Notes under the pieces: generated by a model | Seen by the model: only the letters and a program-made list of their open reading frames with translations | Database searches by the model: none | What the model was told of the DNA's origin: nothing | Assembly (NCBI RefSeq): GCF_011039275.1 | Contig: NZ_JAAKGB010000001.1 | Location: forward strand, 496,001-560,000 | Direction: 5' to 3' | Length of the DNA stretch: 64,000 bases | Source: Streptococcus hyointestinalis | GTDB lineage: Bacteria; Bacillota; Bacilli; Lactobacillales; Streptococcaceae | In this document: one piece after another, positions 22,071 to 31,386 of the stretch | Layout of the letters: each line of letters starts with the position of its first letter | Numbering within the stretch: position 1 is the stretch's first letter | Made by a program: the position numbers and the translations under genes

Positions 22071-23127
22071 GCAAGAAAAAAAGAAGTCCTTTTGGCAGCG
22101 ATTTAAGTGGTGGCTAGTTGGTATTATCGCAGTCGTTTTTGTCCTCTTTAGCCTTTTTGTGCCACTTCCTTATTATGTTGAAATGCCTGGTGGTGCTTTT
22201 GACATCAAGTCCGTCTTGACCGTCAATGGCAAAGAAGATAGCCAAAAAGGGTCTTATAACTTTGTGGCAGTTGGTGTCAGTCAAGCCACTCTAGCCCAGC
22301 TCCTCTACGCTCTAGCGACACCAGATACGGTTATCGAGACAGAGCAGGACACGACAGGCGGCTACAGCAACGAGGACTATATCCGTATCAACCAGTTTTA
22401 CATGGAGAGCTCGCAAAACACAGCTATTTACCAAGCTCTAAAACTCGCTGGTAAAGAAGTCACCATGGACTACAAGGGCGTTTATGTGCTCAATGTCGCA
22501 GACAACTCGACCTTTAAAGATGTCTTGCAGATTGCAGATACAGTGACAGGTGTCAATGGTAAGATCTTTGAGAGTTCAAAAGAGTTGATTGACTATGTGG
22601 GTGGCTTGAAGCTGGGCGATAAAGTGAGCGTCAGCTATACATCAGACGGCAAGAGTAAGACCGCAGAAGGTAAAATCGTCAAACTCAGCAACGGTAAAAA
22701 CGGGATTGGTATTGGGCTAACGGACCACACAGAGGTCAACTCTCCTGTCAAAGTCGCCTTTTCAACAGAAGGTGTCGGAGGACCTAGCGCTGGCTTGATG
22801 TTTACTTTAGCCATTTATGACCAGGTGTCTGGGGAAAATCTGCGCAATGGACGTGTGATTGCAGGAACGGGAACTATTGAGTCTGATGGTTCTGTTGGTG
22901 ATATCGGCGGAGCAGGGCTCAAGGTCATCTCAGCGGCGCAGGCTGGTGCGGAGATTTTCTTTGTGCCAAATAATCCAGTAGACAAAGCAGTCAAAAAGAA
23001 AGACCCAAGCGCTAAAACTAACTACGAAGAAGCCAAAGAAGCAGCCAAAAAGATTGGAACAGACATGAAGATTGTCCCTGTCACAACGCTTCAAGAAGCA
23101 ATTGATTATCTAAAAAATACAAAATAA
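22060..23127 (+). CDS. SepM-type membrane serine protease (PDZ and Lon-like domains)
   Basis: 355 residues. One N-terminal membrane helix (about 15-36) anchors an extracellular part with a PDZ domain (about 130-210) and a C-terminal Lon-type protease domain. The Ser-Lys dyad is in EGVGGPSAGLMFTL (Ser about 246) and GSVGDIGGAGLKVISAAQ (Lys about 289). In S. mutans the homologue SepM trims the competence-stimulating peptide on the cell surface; the Bacillus homologue is YlbL. Given the competence boxes elsewhere in this window, a role in pheromone maturation is possible but unproven here. Confidence 0.88.
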   Translation: MTSKQEKKKSFWQRFKWWLVGIIAVVFVLFSLFVPLPYYVEMPGGAFDIKSVLTVNGKEDSQKGSYNFVAVGVSQATLAQLLYALATPDTVIETEQDTTGGYSNEDYIRINQFYMESSQNTAIYQALKLAGKEVTMDYKGVYVLNVADNSTFKDVLQIADTVTGVNGKIFESSKELIDYVGGLKLGDKVSVSYTSDGKSKTAEGKIVKLSNGKNGIGIGLTDHTEVNSPVKVAFSTEGVGGPSAGLMFTLAIYDQVSGENLRNGRVIAGTGTIESDGSVGDIGGAGLKVISAAQAGAEIFFVPNNPVDKAVKKKDPSAKTNYEEAKEAAKKIGTDMKIVPVTTLQEAIDYLKNTK

Positions 23128-23136
23128 GGACGAGAG

Positions 23137-23940
23137 ATGATGAAAGGACTAAGTGGGCTAGAAGGTTCAGCCATGATTAACGTGACTGAGGTTCTGTCAA
23201 AGATGAACCCCAATCAAAAGATAAACTACGACCGTGTCATGCAGCAGATGGTTAAGGTCTGGCAAAGAGAGACCGTACGACCAAAGATTTTGATGCATGT
23301 CTGCTGTGCTCCTTGCTCGACCTATACTTTAGAGTATTTGACGCAGTATGCGGATGTGACCATTTACTTTGCCAACTCAAATATTCATCCAAAAGCAGAG
23401 TATGAAAAGCGTGAGTATGTCACTAAGAAGTTTGTCAGTGATTTTAATGAGCGCACAGGCAATCACGTGCAGTTTTTAGCGGAGAGCTATCAGCCAAATG
23501 AATTTGTCAAGATTGTGCGTGGGCTAGAGGCTGAGCCAGAAGGGGGCGACCGTTGTAAGGTCTGCTTTGACTATCGTTTAGATAAAACGGCGCAAAAAGC
23601 GGTGGAGCTTAGTTTTGACTACTTTGGCTCAGCACTGACCATCAGCCCGCACAAAAATGCGCAGACCATCAACTCGATTGGTATTGATGTCCAAAAAGTC
23701 TATGCGACGAAGTACTTGCCCAGCGATTTTAAGAAAAACAAGGGCTATCTGCGCTCAGTTGAGATGTGTGAAGAGTATGACATCTACCGCCAGTGCTACT
23801 GTGGCTGCGTCTACGGTGCGACAGCGCAAGGCATTGACCTTGTCCAGGTCAAAAAAGAAGCGGCAGCCTTTATGGCGGACAAGCAGGAGGATAGCGATTT
23901 TTCACATATTCGTTTTGTTTATAAAGGAAAAGAAGTCTAG
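23137..23940 (+). CDS. queH: Epoxyqueuosine reductase QueH
   Basis: 267 residues. QueH reduces epoxyqueuosine to queuosine in tRNA and is the non-orthologous replacement of the cobalamin enzyme QueG. The Cys pairs that bind iron-sulfur and catalytic iron are visible: LMHVCCAPCSTYTLEYL near residue 55, RCKVCFDYRL in the middle and CYCGCVYG near the C-terminus. The ATG at 23137 has TAAGGA six bases upstream; the ATG at 23173 is an alternative. It follows the SepM-like gene by nine bases and precedes yunD. Confidence 0.92.
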   Translation: MMKGLSGLEGSAMINVTEVLSKMNPNQKINYDRVMQQMVKVWQRETVRPKILMHVCCAPCSTYTLEYLTQYADVTIYFANSNIHPKAEYEKREYVTKKFVSDFNERTGNHVQFLAESYQPNEFVKIVRGLEAEPEGGDRCKVCFDYRLDKTAQKAVELSFDYFGSALTISPHKNAQTINSIGIDVQKVYATKYLPSDFKKNKGYLRSVEMCEEYDIYRQCYCGCVYGATAQGIDLVQVKKEAAAFMADKQEDSDFSHIRFVYKGKEV

Positions 23941-23973
23941 CTTTTACAGCAGTGCTAGAGGAAGGGAGGCGTC

Positions 23974-25305
23974 ATGAGCGAGCATATCCGTTTATTACAT
24001 ATCAATGATTTGCATTCCCATTTTGAGGCTTACCCGAAAATCAAGCGCTTTTTTGAGGAGAAGCGCTCTAGTGAGCAAGTAGAGACCCTAACGCTGGACC
24101 TTGGGGACAATATCGACAGAAGCCATCCGCTGACAGACGCGACGCTAGGTAGAGCAAATGTCAGTTTGATGAATGACCTTGGCATTCAACTAGCGACTAT
24201 CGGCAACAATGAAGGCATCGGCTTATCTAAAGATGTACTCAACCATGTCTATGACACAGCGCAGTTTCAGCTCATTTTAGGAAACCTAGAAAGTCAAGGG
24301 CAAAGACCTAGTTGGGCGCAGCCTTATCATCTTTACAAGACCAAGAAGAGCACGACTATTGCTTTTCTCGCTTACACCTTTCCCTACACGGCGACTTATG
24401 AGCCAAATGGCTGGCAGGTGCTTGACCCGCTGGCTTGTTTGGCACAAGACCTCGAACGTCCTGAGGTAAAGGCAGCTGATTTTCGCATTGTCATGAGTCA
24501 TTTGGGCATTCGCTATGATGAGAAGATTGCTGAGAGCTTTGGGGCGGTTGACCTTATCATTGGTGCTCATACGCACCATGTTTTTGAAGAGGGCAAACAG
24601 CTGGGTACGACTTATCTAGCTGCGGCTGGCAAGTACGGGCAGTATGTCGGTGAGATTAACCTCTTTTTTGACGACCACAAACTAGAGGATATCGACATCA
24701 CAGCGCATGAGACTAGGTGTTTGTCTAGTCAGACTGGAGATGACGCATTTGTTTCTCACTTAGAGGATGAAGGGCACCGACTGCTGCAAAAATATCCGAT
24801 AAAGACCTTTACAGAGGATTTTGACCTTGAGAAGAGTTGTCAGCTGGTTATGGCTGCTATGCTTGACTATGCTAAGGCTGATGTGGTGATTATCAATTCT
24901 GGCTTGGTGGTGACACCTTTTGTCAAGGAGTTGAGTCGAGATAGCTTGCAAAAGAGCCTGCCTCACCAGATGAGACTCGCTGTTGTCGAGATCGACAAGG
25001 CAGCTCTTTTAGAGATTTGTCAGGATATTTACAGCGAAGCCCTTTTTCTCAAAAATGAAAAAATCCGTGGCATGGGCTTTCGAGGGCGTGTTTTTGGCGA
25101 TATTGTCCAAAAAGGTTTTACTTACAAAAATCATGAAATAGTGTATAATAGTCATATTGCCAAAAAGGAGAAGCTGCGCTTGGTGCTTGTGGATCAGTAT
25201 GTCTTTGCACGCTACTTTGAGGCACTCAAAGCCTATCCAGCACAGCTCCTTTTTCCCGACTTGCTACGAGAGGTCATCGAAAAATACATCGTCAAAACGT
25301 TTTAA
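23974..25305 (+). CDS. yunD: YunD-type bifunctional UDP-sugar hydrolase/5'-nucleotidase family metallophosphatase
   Basis: 443 residues without a signal peptide or membrane segment, so cytoplasmic, unlike most 5'-nucleotidases. The N-terminal calcineurin-like domain has HINDLHSHFEA (metal site), LDLGDNIDRS, TIGNNEG, MSHLGIRYD and GAHTHHVFE. The usual GNHE is GNNE here; as far as I recall this is a feature of the YunD subfamily. The C-terminal domain (about 290-443) is the nucleotidase substrate part. Substrate unknown. A GGGAGG ribosome binding site fixes the start; yutD follows 25 bases later, the same yunD-yutD pairing as in Bacillus. Confidence 0.85.
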   Translation: MSEHIRLLHINDLHSHFEAYPKIKRFFEEKRSSEQVETLTLDLGDNIDRSHPLTDATLGRANVSLMNDLGIQLATIGNNEGIGLSKDVLNHVYDTAQFQLILGNLESQGQRPSWAQPYHLYKTKKSTTIAFLAYTFPYTATYEPNGWQVLDPLACLAQDLERPEVKAADFRIVMSHLGIRYDEKIAESFGAVDLIIGAHTHHVFEEGKQLGTTYLAAAGKYGQYVGEINLFFDDHKLEDIDITAHETRCLSSQTGDDAFVSHLEDEGHRLLQKYPIKTFTEDFDLEKSCQLVMAAMLDYAKADVVIINSGLVVTPFVKELSRDSLQKSLPHQMRLAVVEIDKAALLEICQDIYSEALFLKNEKIRGMGFRGRVFGDIVQKGFTYKNHEIVYNSHIAKKEKLRLVLVDQYVFARYFEALKAYPAQLLFPDLLREVIEKYIVKTF

Positions 25306-25330
25306 AATCTAGTGACTAGAGAGGAGTCTT

Positions 25331-25873
25331 ATGCGTAAGGAAATCTCAGAAGAGATGTATAACTACAACAAGTTTCCTGGACCGCAGTTTGTGCTTGTCG
25401 GTGACAAGGTAAAAAGTGACAGTTATGAGTTTAGCTTGATTGACAATGAAAAATCAGCTTTTGATGCCACTGCCTTTACGCAACGCTTTTCAGAAGTGCT
25501 CCTCAAGTATGACTATATCGTCGGTGATTGGGGCAATGAACAGCTGCGCCTAAGAGGTTTTTACAAAAAAACACCTAAAGGCAAGGAAAACAAAAACATC
25601 ACAAGACTAGAAGACTACCTCAATGAATATTGTAACTTTGGCTGTGCTTACTTTGTACTTGAGAACCATGAGCCAGAGGAAATCTTCTTTGAGGAAGAGC
25701 TTGTCACCAAAAGAAAGAAAAAAAGTAACAAAAAAGAGCGCCAAAACTATCCATTCAAAGACAAAAAACGAAAAGATAGCGTGCGCCGAGACAACAAGCG
25801 TAGACGTCGCCAAGAAGAACGTGCGATTAAGGATGCTAGAGCGCAGTTTGTCATCAGAAAGAAAGAAAAATAA
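25331..25873 (+). CDS. yutD: YutD family protein (DUF1027)
   Basis: 180 residues. The conserved part is residues 1-110 ([54 protein letters not shown]). The C-terminal 60 residues are extremely basic (Lys/Arg runs such as [12 protein letters not shown] and [13 protein letters not shown]), so it probably binds nucleic acid; this is inferred from charge alone. It has a GAGAGGAG ribosome binding site and lies 38 bases before rlmN. Function unknown in the family. Confidence 0.88.
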   Translation: MRKEISEEMYNYNKFPGPQFVLVGDKVKSDSYEFSLIDNEKSAFDATAFTQRFSEVLLKYDYIVGDWGNEQLRLRGFYKKTPKGKENKNITRLEDYLNEYCNFGCAYFVLENHEPEEIFFEEELVTKRKKKSNKKERQNYPFKDKKRKDSVRRDNKRRRRQEERAIKDARAQFVIRKKEK

Positions 25874-25911
25874 CAGAGGAGGAAGGCAGCAAGAAGCTGT
25901 TTGAGAGTGAT

Positions 25912-27003
25912 ATGAAACCATCGATTTATAGTTTAACCCGAGATGAGCTGATTGAGTGGGCGATAGCGCACGGGGAGAAGAAATTTAGAGCAACGCAGAT
26001 CTGGGATTGGCTCTACCGCAAGCGTGTCCAATCGTTTGAGGAGATGACCAACATCTCAAAAGATTTTATCGCCCTTTTAAATGAAAACTTCTGTGTCAAT
26101 CCGCTCAAGCAACGTATCGTTCAAGAGTCAGCAGACGGCACGGTCAAGTATCTCTTTGAATTGCCAGATGGGATGTTGATTGAGACTGTCTTGATGCGTC
26201 AGCACTACGGGCTTTCTGTCTGTGTGACGACCCAAGTTGGCTGTAACATCGGCTGTACTTTCTGTGCCAGTGGTTTGATTAAAAAGCAACGTGACCTAAA
26301 CAGCGGTGAAATCACTGCCCAAATCATGCTGGTGCAAAAGTATTTTGACGAGCGTGGACAGGATGAGCGTGTCAGCCACGTCGTGGTCATGGGAATTGGT
26401 GAGCCTTTTGATAATTACGACAATGTCATGAAGTTCTTGCGCACGATCAACGACGACAATGGACTGGCTATCGGTGCTCGTCACATCACCGTCTCAACAT
26501 CAGGACTTGCTCACAAGATTCGTGACTTCGCCAACGAAGGCGTTCAAGTCAACTTGGCAGTCTCTCTACACGCACCAAACAACGACCTGCGCTCAAGTAT
26601 CATGCGTATCAACCGCTCTTTCCCGCTGGAAAAACTCTTTGACGCTATTGAATATTACATCGAAAAAACCAACCGTCGTGTGACCTTTGAGTACATCATG
26701 CTCAACGAAGTCAATGACGGCGTGGAGCAGGCACAAGAACTCGCTGACTTGACCAAAAACATCAGAAAGCTGTCTTATGTCAACCTCATTCCGTATAACC
26801 CTGTCAGTGAGCACGACCAGTACAGCCGTAGTCCTAAGGAACGTGTGGCAGCTTTCTACGACGTGCTCAAGAAAAATGGCGTCAACTGCGTCGTGCGTCA
26901 AGAGCACGGAACAGATATTGATGCAGCTTGTGGACAATTACGCTCAAACACCATGAAGCGTGACCGTCAAAAGGCAGCGGCAGCGCTAGGAGCTAAGAAG
27001 TGA
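25912..27003 (+). CDS. rlmN: Dual-specificity rRNA/tRNA methyltransferase RlmN
   Basis: 363 residues. A radical-SAM enzyme that methylates C2 of A2503 in 23S rRNA and A37 in some tRNAs. The 4Fe-4S cluster motif is [16 protein letters not shown] (CxxxCxxC), GMGEP appears as [16 protein letters not shown], and the C-terminal catalytic Cys is in [11 protein letters not shown]. The N-terminal accessory domain starts [20 protein letters not shown]. The TGA overlaps the GTG of the next gene. Confidence 0.97.
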   Translation: MKPSIYSLTRDELIEWAIAHGEKKFRATQIWDWLYRKRVQSFEEMTNISKDFIALLNENFCVNPLKQRIVQESADGTVKYLFELPDGMLIETVLMRQHYGLSVCVTTQVGCNIGCTFCASGLIKKQRDLNSGEITAQIMLVQKYFDERGQDERVSHVVVMGIGEPFDNYDNVMKFLRTINDDNGLAIGARHITVSTSGLAHKIRDFANEGVQVNLAVSLHAPNNDLRSSIMRINRSFPLEKLFDAIEYYIEKTNRRVTFEYIMLNEVNDGVEQAQELADLTKNIRKLSYVNLIPYNPVSEHDQYSRSPKERVAAFYDVLKKNGVNCVVRQEHGTDIDAACGQLRSNTMKRDRQKAAAALGAKK

Positions 27004-27524
27004 GTCGCTTCTTTAAACAGCTCGGCTTGTGGGATGATACACTGACACTAACTACAAAGGGCAGACGCTTGGTTTGGATTTTGATTGGGCTATACAGCTT
27101 GATGATTGCCTACATGTGCTTTGGTCCTCAGCATGTTGTTGCTGGCGTGGAGACACCAAACATCCAGCATGTGGGACGTCTGGTCTTTTTGCTGGTTCCC
27201 TTCAACTCGCTGGTCAGTCTAGGCGAGATAGAGAGCGCTTGGCAGTTGTTTTGGGTGATTGGGCAAAATGTGGTCAACTGCTTTTTGCTCTATCCCTTGA
27301 TGTTGGGCTTGCTAGCGCTCTTTGAGGAGCTTCGCACCCCAAAGCGCAGTCTTCTTGTCACTTTTGGCTGTAGCCTCTTTATCGAGTGCACACAGCTTCT
27401 TATCGACGCTCTCTTTGACGCCAATCGTGTCTTTGAGGTTGATGACCTCTGGACCAATAGTCTAGGAGGGCTCTTTGCTCTATGGACTTATCGTTTTTTA
27501 GTGAAATGGCTCAGCCACTCTTAA
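27000..27524 (+). CDS. VanZ family membrane protein
   Basis: 174 residues starting with GTG at 27000 inside the rlmN stop (GTGA). Several hydrophobic segments are visible (about 23-40, 60-80, 83-105, 112-130, 148-166). The VanZ-type hallmark [29 protein letters not shown] is split here: IECTQLLID followed by [18 protein letters not shown]. VanZ proteins confer low teicoplanin resistance in enterococci, but chromosomal streptococcal homologues linked to rlmN have no proven role. It ends in a strong terminator. Confidence 0.88.
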   Translation: MSRFFKQLGLWDDTLTLTTKGRRLVWILIGLYSLMIAYMCFGPQHVVAGVETPNIQHVGRLVFLLVPFNSLVSLGEIESAWQLFWVIGQNVVNCFLLYPLMLGLLALFEELRTPKRSLLVTFGCSLFIECTQLLIDALFDANRVFEVDDLWTNSLGGLFALWTYRFLVKWLSHS

Positions 27525-27529
27525 ATGTC

Positions 27530-27560
27530 AAACAGCTTGTTTTTCAAACGGCTGTTTTTG
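27530..27560 (+). terminator. Terminator after the VanZ-like gene
   Basis: A 13-base-pair hairpin (AAACAGCTTGTTT with AAACGGCTGTTTTT, G-U pairs included) ending in a T run. Confidence 0.9.
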
Positions 27561-27581
27561 TCGTGTTGAGAAATAAAATAA

Positions 27582-27610
27582 TTGTCAAATGCCCTTGAAA
27601 CCTGTATGAT
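27582..27610 (+). promoter_or_regulatory. Promoter of the ABC exporter operon
   Basis: -35 TTGTCA (27582-27587), a 17-base spacer and -10 TATGAT (27605-27610). Confidence 0.75.
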
Positions 27611-27637
27611 AGGATAGATGAAAATGAGGAGGAAAAC

Positions 27638-29374
27638 ATGTCTATTATTAGGAGACTGTGGTGGTTTTTCAGACTGGAAAAACGGCGCTATCTGATTGGG
27701 ATTTTCTCACTCAGTCTCGTTGCCGTGCTCAATCTCATTCCACCAAAAATTATGGGAGCTGTGATTGACAGTATCACAGAGAAAAAACTGACGACAGATA
27801 AACTGCTGCTCAGCCTGCTTTGGCTGGTACTGGCCGCGCTTGCTATGTATGTGCTGCGCTACATTTGGCGCATGTATATCCTAGGCACGTCCTACCGCTT
27901 AGGGCAAATCATGCGCTACCGTTTGTTTGAGCATTTTACCAAAATGCCACCCAGCTTTTACGAAAAATACCGTACGGGTGATTTGATGGCGCATGCAACC
28001 AATGACATCAACTCACTGACACGCTTGGCTGGTGGTGGGGTTATGTCGGCTGTCGATGCTTCTATCACAGCGCTGGTGACACTGTTTACCATGTTTTTTA
28101 CCATCTCATGGCAGATGACTCTGATAGCAGTGCTGCCTTTGCCTTTTATGGCGTATGCGACCAGTCGTCTTGGGCGCAAGACCCACGAGAGCTTCAAGTA
28201 CTCGCAAGCCGCCTTTTCAGAGCTCAATAACAAGGTTCAAGAAAGTGTCTCAGGTATCAAAGTCACCAAGTCCTTTGGCTACCAAGAAGCGGAACTAGCG
28301 GATTTTCAGCGGGTAAATGCCATGACTTATCAGAAAAACATGACAACCATGAAGTACGATGTCATGTTTGACCCCTTGGTCTTGCTCTTTATCGGAGCGT
28401 CTTATGTCTTGACGCTTCTAATGGGGTCTGTTATGGTGGTCAAAGGTCAAGTCACAGTGGGGAGTCTTGTGACTTTTGTGACTTATCTTGATATGCTGGT
28501 GTGGCCTTTGATGGCGATTGGCTTTTTGTTTAATATGATACAGCGTGGTAGCGTGTCTTACAGTCGGATTGAGGAGCTGCTCAGTCAAGAGTCTGATGTC
28601 AAAGATCCAGAACACCCTATTGTGCCTGCTGAAAATGGTGACCTTGTTTATCATATCGACGCCTTTCACTATGACCACGAGGCAACGCTCAATAACATCC
28701 ACTTCACGTTGAAAAAAGGACAGACCTTGGGAATTGTCGGGCAGACTGGATCTGGTAAGACTACCTTGCTGCGCTTGCTGTTGCGTCAGCACGATGTCAC
28801 ACAAGGCAGCATTACCCTCAATGGACACAATCTCAAAGATTATCGCCTAGAGGATTTGCGCAAACTCATCGGCTATGTGCCCCAAGACCAATTTCTCTTT
28901 GCCACAACTATCCTAGAAAATGTCCGCTTTGGTAATCCTGAACTCAGCAGAAATGCTGTTGCAGAAGCGACCAAGCTCTCGCAGGTCTACGAGGATATCA
29001 TGGCAATGCCAGAGGGTTTTGACACGGTTGTCGGTGAAAAAGGTGTCAGCCTGTCAGGTGGGCAAAAGCAAAGGATTGCCATGAGCCGTGCTATGATTTT
29101 AGACCCAGAGATTTTACTGCTGGATGACTCTCTGTCAGCTGTGGACGCAAAGACCGAGCATGCTATTATCGATAATCTGCGAGAGACACGGCAACATCAA
29201 ACCACGATTATCACAGCGCACCGCCTGTCAGCTGTAGTGCATGCTGACCTTATCTTGGTCTTACAGGATGGCACTATTATCGAGCAGGGGCGTCATGAGG
29301 ACTTGCTAAAAGCAGACGGCTGGTATGCCAAGACCTACGCCTCTCAGCAGTTAGAAATGGAGGAGACGCTATGA
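27638..29374 (+). CDS. Heterodimeric ABC exporter subunit with degenerate catalytic site (LmrC/YheI type)
   Basis: 578 residues: six membrane helices (about 1-320), then an ATPase domain with Walker A GQTGSGKT, signature VSLSGGQKQR and Walker B ILLLDDSLSAVD. The catalytic Glu after Walker B is Asp (LLLDD), whereas the signature is canonical. The partner gene shows the reverse pattern. This is the asymmetric layout of heterodimeric multidrug exporters such as LmrCD, BmrCD (YheI/YheH) and streptococcal PatAB/SatAB. Substrate cannot be told from sequence; drugs or lipids are likely. It overlaps the partner by four bases (ATGA). Confidence 0.93.
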   Translation: MSIIRRLWWFFRLEKRRYLIGIFSLSLVAVLNLIPPKIMGAVIDSITEKKLTTDKLLLSLLWLVLAALAMYVLRYIWRMYILGTSYRLGQIMRYRLFEHFTKMPPSFYEKYRTGDLMAHATNDINSLTRLAGGGVMSAVDASITALVTLFTMFFTISWQMTLIAVLPLPFMAYATSRLGRKTHESFKYSQAAFSELNNKVQESVSGIKVTKSFGYQEAELADFQRVNAMTYQKNMTTMKYDVMFDPLVLLFIGASYVLTLLMGSVMVVKGQVTVGSLVTFVTYLDMLVWPLMAIGFLFNMIQRGSVSYSRIEELLSQESDVKDPEHPIVPAENGDLVYHIDAFHYDHEATLNNIHFTLKKGQTLGIVGQTGSGKTTLLRLLLRQHDVTQGSITLNGHNLKDYRLEDLRKLIGYVPQDQFLFATTILENVRFGNPELSRNAVAEATKLSQVYEDIMAMPEGFDTVVGEKGVSLSGGQKQRIAMSRAMILDPEILLLDDSLSAVDAKTEHAIIDNLRETRQHQTTIITAHRLSAVVHADLILVLQDGTIIEQGRHEDLLKADGWYAKTYASQQLEMEETL

Positions 29375-31110
29375 TAAATACTAGTCAATGGGCTGTTTTT
29401 AAGCGCTTGATGACCTACCTCAAACGCTACAAATGGTTGACCGCACTGGCGCTGGCTTTATTGCTGCTAACGACCGTTATCAAAAGTGTCATCCCGCTTT
29501 TAGCCTCGCACTTTATCGACCACTATCTGCACGCCCTCAATCAGCCCGCTATGCTGCTTTTACTGGGCTATTATGGGCTTTATGTCCTGCAGAGTATCAT
29601 CCAGTATTTTGGTAATCTCTTTTTTGCTAAGGTGTCTTACCGTATCGTGCGTGATATTCGCTATGATGCCTTTGCCAATATGGAGCGCCTAGGCATGGCT
29701 TACTTTGACAAGACACCTGCAGGCTCTATCGTCTCTCGTATCACCAATGATACCGAGGCTATCAGTGATATGTTTTCAGGTATTCTCTCAAGCTTTATCA
29801 CGGCGATTTTTATCTTTTCTGTGACACTCTACACCATGCTGCTTTTGGATTGGCGGGTGACGCTTTTGATTATCCTCTTTTTGCCCTTTATCTTTATCTT
29901 AGTTAATCTCTATCGCAAGCTGTCAGTGAGCGTGATTGAAAAGACTAGAAGTCTGCTCAGTGACATCAATAGCAAGCTATCTGAGAGTATCGAGGGGATT
30001 AAGATTATACAGGCATTTGGGCAGGAGAAGCGCCTGCAAGAGGAGTTTGAGGACATCAACGCCGAGCATGTCGTCTATGCCAATCGCTCCATGCAGCTGG
30101 ACTCTCTCTTTTTGCGCCCAGCTATGTCGCTTTTAAAACTGCTAGCTTATGCGGTACTCATGGCTTACTTTGGCTTTCGTGGCATGCAGTTAGGGATTTC
30201 TGCTGGGGTCATGTACGCTTTTATCCAGTATATCAACCGTCTCTTTGACCCTTTGATTGAGGTGACGCAGAACTTTTCAACCTTGCAGACCTCCATGGTG
30301 TCGGCTAGTCGTGTTTTTGATTTGATTGATGAGCGTGGCTATGAGCCTGAGCAAGAAGAGGGCACAGACACGATTAGTCAGGGTAATATCGCCTTTAAAA
30401 ACGTCAGCTTTAGCTATGATGGTAAGCGTCAGATTTTGGATAATATCTCCTTTGAGGTGAAAAAAGGCGAAACCATTGCCTTTGTCGGCTCAACAGGCTC
30501 TGGTAAGTCCTCTATTATCAATGTCTTTATGCGTTTTTACGAGTTTCAAGCTGGCGAGATTCTCATTGACGGTGTAGATATCAGACGCTACAGTAAGGAT
30601 GAGCTGCGCAAGAACATCGGTTTAGTCCTGCAAGAGCCTTTTCTCTATCACGGTACCATTAGCTCCAATATCAAGATGTATCAGGATATCAATGAGGAAG
30701 AGGTGAGAGCAGCAGCTGAGTTTGTGGATGCTAGCCACTTTATTGATAAGCTAGAGAAGGGCTATGGCCAACCCGTTAGCGAGCGTGGCGGTAGCTTTTC
30801 AACAGGGCAACGCCAGCTCCTAGCCTTTGCTAGAACCGTCGCTAGCAAGCCAAAGATTCTCATCCTTGATGAGGCGACTGCTAACATCGACTCAGAGACC
30901 GAAGCGACGGTGCAAGCCTCGCTTGAGAAAATGCGAAAAGGGCGCACTACTATCGCCATTGCCCACAGGCTATCCACTATCCAAGACGCTGACTGTATCT
31001 ACGTGCTAGATAAGGGGCGTATCATCGAGCAAGGACGCCACGAAGAACTCCTCGCTCAAAAAGGCACCTACTACCGCATGTATAGCCTGCAAGCAGGGAT
31101 GATGAACTAA
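29371..31110 (+). CDS. Heterodimeric ABC exporter subunit with canonical Walker B (LmrD/YheH type)
   Basis: 579 residues: six-helix membrane part, then an ATPase with Walker [10 protein letters not shown], Walker B KILILDEATANID with the catalytic Glu intact, and switch His in IAHRLST. Its signature motif is degenerate: GSFSTGQRQL in place of LSGGQ. Combined with the first subunit (normal signature, Asp for Glu), one composite ATP site is fully canonical and the other is degenerate at both halves. The pair is translationally coupled and forms a two-gene operon, perhaps extended to the DUF2829 gene 39 bases on. Confidence 0.93.
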   Translation: MINTSQWAVFKRLMTYLKRYKWLTALALALLLLTTVIKSVIPLLASHFIDHYLHALNQPAMLLLLGYYGLYVLQSIIQYFGNLFFAKVSYRIVRDIRYDAFANMERLGMAYFDKTPAGSIVSRITNDTEAISDMFSGILSSFITAIFIFSVTLYTMLLLDWRVTLLIILFLPFIFILVNLYRKLSVSVIEKTRSLLSDINSKLSESIEGIKIIQAFGQEKRLQEEFEDINAEHVVYANRSMQLDSLFLRPAMSLLKLLAYAVLMAYFGFRGMQLGISAGVMYAFIQYINRLFDPLIEVTQNFSTLQTSMVSASRVFDLIDERGYEPEQEEGTDTISQGNIAFKNVSFSYDGKRQILDNISFEVKKGETIAFVGSTGSGKSSIINVFMRFYEFQAGEILIDGVDIRRYSKDELRKNIGLVLQEPFLYHGTISSNIKMYQDINEEEVRAAAEFVDASHFIDKLEKGYGQPVSERGGSFSTGQRQLLAFARTVASKPKILILDEATANIDSETEATVQASLEKMRKGRTTIAIAHRLSTIQDADCIYVLDKGRIIEQGRHEELLAQKGTYYRMYSLQAGMMN

Positions 31111-31149
31111 CAATATAATAGATAGAAAAAATAAACTAAGGAGAACAAA

Positions 31150-31386
31150 ATGACATTCGAAGAAATCCTACCGGGCTTAAAAGCCAAGAAAAAATACGTG
31201 CGCACGGGTTGGGGTGGCGCTGAAAATTATGTACAGCTCTTTGATACCCTAGAGGTAAATGGCGAGATGTTAGAGGTGACGCCTTACTTTCTCATCAATG
31301 TCTCTAGTGAGGGCGAGGGCTTTTCCATGTGGAGCCCAACGCCTTGTGACGTTTTAGCTTCGGACTGGGTGGCTGTCGATGACTAA
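31150..31386 (+). CDS. DUF2829 (Tad2-family) small protein
   Basis: 78 residues, essentially a single DUF2829 domain: MTFEEILPGLKAKKKYVRTGW at the start, YVQLFDTLEVNGEMLEVTPYF in the middle and FSMWSPTPCDVLASDWVAVDD at the end, the family's W-P-x-x-x-D-x-LA-x-DW hallmark. Phage members of this family include Tad2, which sequesters signalling nucleotides of the Thoeris defence system. Here the gene sits in the core chromosome with a GGAGAAC ribosome binding site and overlaps the dehydrogenase gene by eight bases. Whether it binds a nucleotide is unknown; the family match is clear, the anti-defence role is not. Confidence 0.82.
   Translation: MTFEEILPGLKAKKKYVRTGWGGAENYVQLFDTLEVNGEMLEVTPYFLINVSSEGEGFSMWSPTPCDVLASDWVAVDD

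Noticed and set aside
23907..23914. TATTCGTT, the reverse complement of AACGAATA, inside queH
   Set aside because: It points towards the minus strand, where no gene starts nearby; it is a chance match to the competence box.
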